Of a stretch of DNA of 12,053 nucleotides, positions 6,429-12,053 are shown in pieces. Source of the DNA: an uncultured bacterium. Its GTDB lineage: Bacteria; Bacillota; Clostridia; Lachnospirales; Lachnospiraceae. Location of the stretch: positions 1 through 12,053 of the forward strand of contig CALBJL010000222.1 in NCBI GenBank assembly GCA_937893485.1, given 5' to 3'. The position numbers and the translations under genes are program-made. Within the stretch, counting starts at the first letter, position 1; each line of letters opens with the position of its first letter. The notes under the pieces are model-generated. The model was not told the DNA's origin and did not search any database. It was given only the letters and a program-made list of their open reading frames with translations.

Positions 6429-7230
6429 TACAGGAAAGAAAATCGCACAATATGTATTTTTGATTATTTTTGCAGTCTTTTCGATCTTCCCGCTGTTGTG
6501 GATGGCGATCGCTGCAACGAACCAGAGTATTGATGTCATCCGCGGCAAAATGATACCCGGTACATATCTGCTTGAAAACTATAAGGCATTGACGGAACAG
6601 TCAGCACTGTGGCAGGCAATGGGAAATTCTTTCAAATATGCGATCATGATGACGCTGCTCAGCCTGATCGTCTGCTCACTCGCAGGCTACGGCTTTGAGA
6701 TCTATCATGACAAGGTAAAGGATGGTCTGATGAGCATTATCCTGCTGGCAATGATGGTGCCGTTTGTAGCGACGATGATACCTCTGTTTGGAATGATGGC
6801 AAAGCTGGGATTGTTAAATACAGTACGGGGCTTTGTGCTGCCGTCCATTTCAACACCGTTTCTGATCATGCTGTTCCGGCAGAGTGCACGTTCCTTCCCT
6901 CATGATATTATCGAGGCGGCACGTATGGACGGACTCGGAGAGTTTCAGATTTTTGTGAGGATGTTCATCCCTACGATGCGTTCAACCTATGCAGCAGCTA
7001 TGACGATCACTTTCATGAATGCGTGGAACAACTACCTGTGGCCAAAGGTAATTATGAACTCCAAAGAAGCACAGACGATGCCGATGCTGGTATCTAACCT
7101 GACAGCAGGTTATGTAACCGATTACGGTATGCTGATGTTAGCAGTATTGTTCTGTACACTGCCGACCGTTATCATTTTCTTCTGTCTGCAGAAGAGCTTC
7201 GCAGAGGGTATTACAGGTGCCGTAAAATAG
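6421..7230 (+). CDS. sugar ABC transporter permease, MalG/UgpE type (CUT1)
   Basis: Second channel half, 269 residues from the GTG start at 6421. That start is preferred because AGGTGAT at 6410-6416 can act as its ribosome binding site and it overlaps the previous stop by 8 bases. GTG 6412, three codons earlier in frame, is the alternative. Six membrane helices are visible, and the EAA loop starts EAARMDGLGEFQ at 165-176 and ends at IPTMRS (183-188). The segment AWNNYLWPKV (201-210) after the fifth helix is typical of the MalG/UgpE branch. It pairs with the MalF-type permease to form the heterodimeric channel. Function is certain at family level; substrate is inferred from the neighbouring lacZ. 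Confidence 0.92.
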   Translation: MISTGKKIAQYVFLIIFAVFSIFPLLWMAIAATNQSIDVIRGKMIPGTYLLENYKALTEQSALWQAMGNSFKYAIMMTLLSLIVCSLAGYGFEIYHDKVKDGLMSIILLAMMVPFVATMIPLFGMMAKLGLLNTVRGFVLPSISTPFLIMLFRQSARSFPHDIIEAARMDGLGEFQIFVRMFIPTMRSTYAAAMTITFMNAWNNYLWPKVIMNSKEAQTMPMLVSNLTAGYVTDYGMLMLAVLFCTLPTVIIFFCLQKSFAEGITGAVK

Positions 7231-7272
7231 TCACGGAATCATGTAACATGTAAATTAGGAGACATTATAACG

Positions 7273-10200
7273 ATGATGACATTAGATATCAATATTTTAA
7301 AAGATCCCACAATCTATGAGCAGAACCGCCTTACGCATCATGCAGATTTTGTGGCTTATGCCACGGAGGGAGAGGCAGATAAAAAGGAGAGCTCGCTGAG
7401 GATGTCTTTAAACGGGATCTGGAAATTTGCCTATGCCGTCAATCCGGCAAGTGCGATCCCCAATTTTGAAAAACCGGAGTTTAACTGCCATGCATGGTCT
7501 GAGATCCGTGTGCCTGCGCACATCCAGATGGAGGGCTATGACGCACCGCAGTATGTGAATATCCAGTATCCGTGGGAGGGCTGGCAGGAGCTGGCAACCG
7601 GAGAGCTGCCGGAGGAGTTTAATCCGGTCGCAAGCTATGTGAAATATTTTAAACTGCCGAAGGCATGGAACGGACAGCGCGTCTGCATTTCGTTCCAGGG
7701 TGTCGAGAGTGCGTTTGCACTCTGGCTCAACGGACATTATGTTGGATATGCAGAGGACAGCTTTGACCCGTCAGAGTTTGATCTGACACCGTATCTGACA
7801 GACGGTGAGAACAAGCTGGCGGTGCAGGTATATAAATGGTGTGCGGGCAGCTGGTGTGAGGATCAGGACTTTTTCCGTTTCTCAGGTATCTACCGCGATG
7901 TATATCTGTATCTGGTGCCGCAGGCGAGCATTTATGACTATAAGGTGGATGCGGCTGTTGACGACAGCTACAGCAAAGGCACACTCAGCGTGATGATCAA
8001 GGGTGAGGGTGCAGGCAGTGTCTGTGCCACATTAGAGGGATTTGGTCTGTCATTGGAGCAGCAGGCAGCGCTCGGCAGTGGGACGGTCGTTTCTTTCCCG
8101 GAGCAGTCCGTAAGGCTGTGGAGTGCGGAGCAGCCGGATCTCTATTTACTGACACTGACTGTATTGGATGAAAATGGTGCAGTCACACAGGTGATCCGCC
8201 AGGATGTCGGTTTCAGACGGTTTGAGATGATTGACAATCTGATGTGCATTAACGGAAAACGTATCGTATTTAAAGGTGTCAACCGCCATGAATTTTCGAG
8301 CACAAAGGGTCGTGCGATCGGCTATGAAGAGGCACGCACCGATGTGGTGACGATGAAACAGCATAATATCAATGCAGTCCGTACCTGTCATTATCCCGAT
8401 GGGACGGCACTCTATGATCTGTGCGACCGCTACGGTCTGTATATGATGGCAGAGACCAATATGGAGACTCACGGAACATGGGATGAGATCGCCCGTGGCA
8501 AAAAGCCAGATTCAGCGGCGTTGCCCGGAGATCATGCGGAGTGGGAGCCGCTGCTCATTGACCGTGTGCGTGCGAACTATGAGCGTAACAAAAACCATCC
8601 GGCAGTCGTTATCTGGTCATGCGGAAACGAGTCGCACGGCGGCAGCGTGATCTGGCATATGTCAGAGGAGTTCCGCAGACTCGACCCGACGCGGCTGGTG
8701 CACTATGAGGGCATCATGCATGACCGACGCTACAATGATACAAGTGACATGGAGTCACAGATGTATACGAGTGCGGCTGATGTTGAGAAATTTTTGAAGA
8801 AAGACCGCAGCAAGCCGTTCCTGCTTTGTGAATACACACATGCGATGGGCAATTCCTGCGGAGCGATGCATAAATACACTGATCTGAGTGACAGGGAGCC
8901 GTTGTATCAGGGCGGATTTATCTGGGACTATATTGATCAGACGATCGGTAAAAAGGATCGTTACGGAAAGACCTTTCAGGCGTATGGCGGCGATTTTGAC
9001 GACCGCCCTTCGGACTACAATTTCAGCGGAAACGGTATCGTTTACGGCGGTGACCGTGCCCCCTCGCCAAAGTTGCAGGAGGTCAAGTTCAACTATCAGA
9101 ATATCTCCGTGGACGTAAAGCCCGGAAAAATGACGGTAAAGAACAAAAACCTATTTGTCAATACCGATACGTTTGACTGTGTGATCCGTCTGGAACGCGA
9201 TGGCGTTTTCGTCTGCGAAAGGACGATGGAGTGTGCCGCGGAGCCGCTCAGTGAGAAGTGCGTTGATCTGCCGACCGAGCTTGGAAAAGATCCGGGCGAG
9301 TATGTGATTACGGTATCATTCGTGCTCAAGGAGGATACCTGTTGGGCGAAGAAGGGTCATGAGGTCGCATTCGGACAGGGCGTTTTCTGGGTCAATGGCG
9401 CAGAGGAGACACATGAAGGCACGATGCGCGTCATTCACAGCAATTATGAGATCGGAGTGATCGGTGATGATTTCCGCGTGCTGTTCTCGAGACTGGAGGG
9501 TGGTCTGACCTCTTACCAGTACGGCGGCAAGGAATACATCAAGGCGATTCCCAGACCGAATTTCTGGCGTGCGCCGACCGATAATGATATGGGTAATCTC
9601 ATGCCGTTCCGCTATGCGCAGTGGAAGATTGCGAGCAAATACCTGACACACAAGGGCAGGGATATCCGTGGCGACAGCGGATTTGATCTGGAGGAAGGTG
9701 ACGGCTATGTGACACTGAGCTTCCACTACGATCTGCCGACGACACCGGCTGCGGGCTGTGATCTGAAGCATACGGTGTATCCGGACGGAACGGTGCGCAC
9801 GACGCTGACCTATGATCCGGTCAAGGAGCTGGGTGACATGCCGGAGTTTGGTGTGATGTTCAAGATCGATGCGGATTATGACAATGTCGAGTGGTACGGA
9901 AACGGACCGGCAGAGACATATGCAGACCGCAAGCATGGTGCAAAGCTGGGTATCTACCGGAATAAGGTTGCAGACAACATGGCAGCATATCTCATCCCGC
10001 AGGAATGCGGAAACAAGACAGATGTGCGCTGGGCGAGGGTGACGGATGAGCGCGGCAGGGGATTGTTGCTGCGCGGCGACGGAATGAATTTCTCCGCGCT
10101 GCCGTATACACCCCACGAGATCGAGAATGCGGCACATCCGTATGAGCTGCCGCCGGTACATTACACGGTGATCCGTGTAGCTGCGGCGCAGATGGGTGTT

Positions 10201-10296
10201 GCGGGAGACGACAGCTGGGGATCTATGACACATCCGGAGTATCTGATCGATGTGAGCGAAAAAATGGAATTTACCTTTGAAATTAAGGGAATCTAA
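7273..10296 (+). CDS. lacZ: beta-galactosidase, GH2 family, LacZ type
   Basis: Cytoplasmic enzyme of 1007 residues (E. coli LacZ has about 1024) that hydrolyses lactose and related beta-galactosides. There is no signal peptide, in keeping with uptake of intact sugar by the ABC system just upstream. Domains in order are the GH2 sugar-binding jelly roll (about 40-215, with DQDFFRFSGIYRDV), an immunoglobulin-like domain (about 220-320), the TIM barrel (about 322-600) and the C-terminal beta-galactosidase small-chain domain (about 725-1005). The acid/base Glu is E453 in WSCGNES, matching E. coli E461, and the nucleophile is E520 in LLCEYTHAMGNS, matching E537. The Mg-binding motif METHG (397-401) and RTCHYP are also present, so the enzyme looks intact. 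AGGAG at 7257-7261 is 11 bases upstream; the next codon is also ATG. It is the last gene of the operon, followed by a terminator. Confidence 0.95.
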   Translation: MMTLDINILKDPTIYEQNRLTHHADFVAYATEGEADKKESSLRMSLNGIWKFAYAVNPASAIPNFEKPEFNCHAWSEIRVPAHIQMEGYDAPQYVNIQYPWEGWQELATGELPEEFNPVASYVKYFKLPKAWNGQRVCISFQGVESAFALWLNGHYVGYAEDSFDPSEFDLTPYLTDGENKLAVQVYKWCAGSWCEDQDFFRFSGIYRDVYLYLVPQASIYDYKVDAAVDDSYSKGTLSVMIKGEGAGSVCATLEGFGLSLEQQAALGSGTVVSFPEQSVRLWSAEQPDLYLLTLTVLDENGAVTQVIRQDVGFRRFEMIDNLMCINGKRIVFKGVNRHEFSSTKGRAIGYEEARTDVVTMKQHNINAVRTCHYPDGTALYDLCDRYGLYMMAETNMETHGTWDEIARGKKPDSAALPGDHAEWEPLLIDRVRANYERNKNHPAVVIWSCGNESHGGSVIWHMSEEFRRLDPTRLVHYEGIMHDRRYNDTSDMESQMYTSAADVEKFLKKDRSKPFLLCEYTHAMGNSCGAMHKYTDLSDREPLYQGGFIWDYIDQTIGKKDRYGKTFQAYGGDFDDRPSDYNFSGNGIVYGGDRAPSPKLQEVKFNYQNISVDVKPGKMTVKNKNLFVNTDTFDCVIRLERDGVFVCERTMECAAEPLSEKCVDLPTELGKDPGEYVITVSFVLKEDTCWAKKGHEVAFGQGVFWVNGAEETHEGTMRVIHSNYEIGVIGDDFRVLFSRLEGGLTSYQYGGKEYIKAIPRPNFWRAPTDNDMGNLMPFRYAQWKIASKYLTHKGRDIRGDSGFDLEEGDGYVTLSFHYDLPTTPAAGCDLKHTVYPDGTVRTTLTYDPVKELGDMPEFGVMFKIDADYDNVEWYGNGPAETYADRKHGAKLGIYRNKVADNMAAYLIPQECGNKTDVRWARVTDERGRGLLLRGDGMNFSALPYTPHEIENAAHPYELPPVHYTVIRVAAAQMGVAGDDSWGSMTHPEYLIDVSEKMEFTFEIKGI

Positions 10297-10313
10297 GGAA
10301 TCATTTGATATAC

Positions 10314-10342
10314 TTTACATTTACACGGTAATGGGGTAAACT
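10314..10342 (+). promoter_or_regulatory. candidate promoter overlapping the lacZ 3' region
   Basis: TTTACA (10314-10319), a 17-base spacer and TAAACT (10337-10342) make a good sigma-A promoter. Transcription would begin near 10349, inside the 5' arm of the lacZ terminator, so the new RNA would lack part of the stem. It could drive the aminotransferase and hisC. Confidence 0.5.
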
Positions 10343-10344
10343 AG

Positions 10345-10381
10345 AGGCGGGTTCGCGTGCGTGAATCCGCCTTATTTCATT
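10345..10381 (+). terminator. rho-independent terminator of the lacZ operon
   Basis: AGGCGGGTTCGC (10345-10356) pairs with GTGAATCCGCCT (10361-10372) across a 4-base loop, giving 12 pairs with two G-U, followed by the T-rich TATTTCATT. It lies about 50 bases after the lacZ stop codon. Confidence 0.75.
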
Positions 10382-10393
10382 GTATACATCCGA

Positions 10394-10416
10394 AAAAGCT
10401 GCCGGTGGCAGGTTTT
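10394..10416 (+). terminator. weak terminator- or attenuator-like hairpin before the aminotransferase gene
   Basis: CTGCC (10399-10403) pairs with GGCAG (10407-10411) over a 3-base loop, and after one G-G mismatch AAAA (10394-10397) pairs with TTTT (10413-10416). It could back up the lacZ terminator or attenuate transcription from the promoter at 10314-10342. The T-tract is only four bases, so its strength is doubtful. Confidence 0.35.
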
Positions 10417-10460
10417 GCAGGTATGATAGAAAATAGTTTTAGAATATAGGAGGAAGAGAA

Positions 10461-11651
10461 ATGTTATCAAAAAATATTCAGGTCGCACTCAAGGGTAATT
10501 CCGTGATCCGTGCGATGTTCAACGAGGGTAAGGAGATGGCAGAGAAGATTGGTGCCGAGAACGTCTATGATTTTTCACTCGGTAATCCGGCGACACCCGC
10601 ACCCGCGAGTGTCAATCAGGCGATCAAGGATGCGGTCGATGGACTGGATTCGATGGAGCTGCACGGCTATATGGCAAACGCAGGTTATCCGGATGTGCGT
10701 ACCGCAATCGCTGACAATCTGAATGAGCGCTTTGGCACGGATTTTACATTTAAAAACATTATTATGACGGTCGGAGCAGCCGGTGGACTGAATATTATTT
10801 TGAAAACGCTGCTCGATCCGGGCGATGAGGTGATCGTGTTCGCACCGTATTTCGGTGAGTACCGCGCCTATGCGGGCAACTTTGGCGGAGTGATCGTAGA
10901 GGTAGCTCCGGATCTGGAGAATTTCCAGCCGGATCTCGTTGATTTCGAGAAGAAGATCACAGACAAGACAAAGGCAGTCATCATCAACACCCCGAACAAT
11001 CCGACCGGCGTGATCTACAGTGATGAGACCATGACACAGCTTGGAGAGATCCTTTTGAAAAAGGAAAAAGAGTACGGACATGAGATCTATCTGATCTCTG
11101 ATGAGCCTTATCGTGAGCTCGTCTATGATGGAGCGCCGGTGCGTTTCCTCACAGGCTTCTATCACAACACGATCGTCGGCTATTCCTTCAGTAAGTCACT
11201 GTCCCTGCCGGGAGAGCGTATCGGATATGTCGTTGTTCCGAACGAAGTGACTGACGCGGAGGATGTGCAGAGCGGTATCGAGATTTCAAACAGACAGCTC
11301 GGCTTTGTCAATGCACCTTCACTGATCCAGAAGGCAGTCGCAAAGTGCCTCGATGAGAAAACCGATGTGGCATATTATGACAAGAACCGTGAGTATCTCT
11401 ACAGTGAGCTCACCAAACTTGGATTCACCTGCATCAAGCCGCAGGGCGCGTTCTATCTGTGGGTAAAATCACCGGTTGCCGATGAAGAAGCGTTCGTACA
11501 GGCAGCGAAGAAGCATCACATTTTATTTGTCAAGGGTTCTGCATTTGCATGCCCCGGCTATGTGCGTATCGCTTATTGTACCTCTTATGAAAAAATCTGC
11601 CGGTCAATGCCTGCATTTGAGCAGTTGGCAGCCGACATGGGACTGCGTTAG
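10461..11651 (+). CDS. pyridoxal-phosphate-dependent aminotransferase, class I/II (aspartate aminotransferase-like)
   Basis: Fold-type I transaminase of 396 residues, the usual length for the family. Visible features are SLGNPATPAP (substrate-side start of the fold), TVGAAGGLN (cofactor phosphate region), NTPNNPTGVIYSDE (PLP ring-binding Asn), SDEPYRELVYDG (Asp and Tyr that contact PLP), and YSFSKSLSLPGERIGY with the Schiff-base lysine at K245. AGGAGG at 10448-10453, 7 bases before the ATG, is a very strong ribosome binding site. It most resembles aspartate/general amino-acid aminotransferases. The exact substrate cannot be read, and a C-S lyase-like or aromatic specificity is not excluded. 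The stop codon overlaps the ribosome binding site of hisC, so the two are almost surely translated from one mRNA. Confidence 0.88.
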   Translation: MLSKNIQVALKGNSVIRAMFNEGKEMAEKIGAENVYDFSLGNPATPAPASVNQAIKDAVDGLDSMELHGYMANAGYPDVRTAIADNLNERFGTDFTFKNIIMTVGAAGGLNIILKTLLDPGDEVIVFAPYFGEYRAYAGNFGGVIVEVAPDLENFQPDLVDFEKKITDKTKAVIINTPNNPTGVIYSDETMTQLGEILLKKEKEYGHEIYLISDEPYRELVYDGAPVRFLTGFYHNTIVGYSFSKSLSLPGERIGYVVVPNEVTDAEDVQSGIEISNRQLGFVNAPSLIQKAVAKCLDEKTDVAYYDKNREYLYSELTKLGFTCIKPQGAFYLWVKSPVADEEAFVQAAKKHHILFVKGSAFACPGYVRIAYCTSYEKICRSMPAFEQLAADMGLR

Positions 11652-11659
11652 GAGTAGAG

Positions 11660-12053
11660 ATGGGAAACTGGGAAGAAAATGTACGACGGGTCGTGCCCTA
11701 TACACCGGGTGAACAGCCGAATGAGCCGGGCATGATCAAACTCAATACAAACGAAAATCCGTATCCGCCGTCGCCGAAGGTTGCTGAGGCGATCCGAAAC
11801 TTTGACGAGGATCGTCTGCGCCTGTATCCGGATCCGACCGCGGGGGCGCTCGTCAACGCGCTCGCAGAGCGCTATCAGCTCAAGCCCTCACAGGTATTTG
11901 TCGGTGTGGGTAGCGATGACGTGCTGGCGATGTGTTTTCTGACGTTTTTCAATTCGAAAAAGCCGATTCTGTTTCCGGATATCACATATTCGTTTTACGA
12001 TGTGTGGGCGGATGTGTTCCGCATTCCGTATGAGGTGCAGCCGTTAGACGACC
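11660..12053 (+). CDS. hisC: histidinol-phosphate aminotransferase, 5' part (runs off the window)
   Basis: The first 131 codons of a PLP aminotransferase of the HisC branch, which converts imidazole-acetol phosphate and glutamate to histidinol phosphate in histidine synthesis. The N-terminus fits HisC: VVPYTPGEQP (11-20), IKLNTNENPYPPSP (26-39), LRLYPDPT (53-60), the FVGVGSDDVLAM segment (80-91) that binds cofactor phosphate, and FPDITYSFY (105-113). The PLP lysine lies beyond the window. ATG 11660 follows AGGAG at 11650-11654, which overlaps the preceding stop; the gap between the two genes is 8 bases. No other his gene is visible, so it may be an isolated hisC rather than part of a his operon. 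Some HisC-like proteins also transaminate aromatic amino acids. Confidence 0.88.
   Translation, partial: MGNWEENVRRVVPYTPGEQPNEPGMIKLNTNENPYPPSPKVAEAIRNFDEDRLRLYPDPTAGALVNALAERYQLKPSQVFVGVGSDDVLAMCFLTFFNSKKPILFPDITYSFYDVWADVFRIPYEVQPLDD

Noticed and set aside
9316..10233. Long open frame of 305 codons on the minus strand within lacZ
   Set aside because: It lies opposite the intact, motif-bearing lacZ frame, has the Cys/His/Arg-rich look of an antisense shadow, and lacks a recognisable domain.
10575..11165. Minus-strand open frame of 196 codons within the aminotransferase gene
   Set aside because: It is antisense to a clear PLP enzyme with all its motifs; the product looks like no family and there is no sensible promoter context.

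Overview
The window looks like chromosomal DNA from a low- to mid-GC Gram-positive anaerobe of the Clostridia, most likely a Lachnospiraceae gut commensal. The grounds are strong AGGAGG-type ribosome binding sites before nearly every gene, a lipoprotein sugar-binding protein with a clostridial signal peptide, an ABC sugar importer without its own ATPase, and the general look of the proteins. This placement is inference from style; no marker gene is present. Every complete gene reads left to right on the + strand.

Left part (1-2580): the last few codons of a possible upstream gene, then a large LarA-like (DUF2088) nickel-pincer hydroxyacid racemase homologue with a His/Cys-rich tail, a rho-independent terminator, and a TauE/SafE-type anion permease. 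This part is visibly more AT-rich than most of what follows.

Middle part (2581-10372): a galactoside-use locus. A 250-base gap holds a near-consensus promoter and then a short GC-rich stretch that looks like the orphaned 3' end of a lost gene. Next comes an AraC-family regulator. A regulatory gap with repeated TTCAYAA elements and an extended -10 promoter leads into a carbohydrate ABC importer (lipoprotein binding protein, two permeases) and a 1007-residue LacZ-type beta-galactosidase. A large hairpin separates the binding-protein gene from the permease genes, and a terminator follows lacZ. The simple reading is that the regulator senses a sugar, the ABC system imports a beta-galactoside using an ATPase encoded elsewhere, and LacZ cleaves it in the cytoplasm.

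Right part (10373-12053): a class I/II PLP aminotransferase is followed after 8 bases by the start of hisC (histidinol-phosphate aminotransferase), which runs off the window. The two are probably co-transcribed amino-acid biosynthesis genes.

I did not find a clearly new biological system. The points most worth a second look are the LarA homologue (an apparent Asn where lactate racemase has a catalytic His, plus the Cys/His tail) beside an anion permease, the gene remnant and composition break near 2690, the structured spacer between the binding-protein and permease genes, and a promoter that abuts the lacZ terminator. No gap without a gene exceeds 300 bases. I saw no tRNA, rRNA, CRISPR array, insertion sequence or phage gene.
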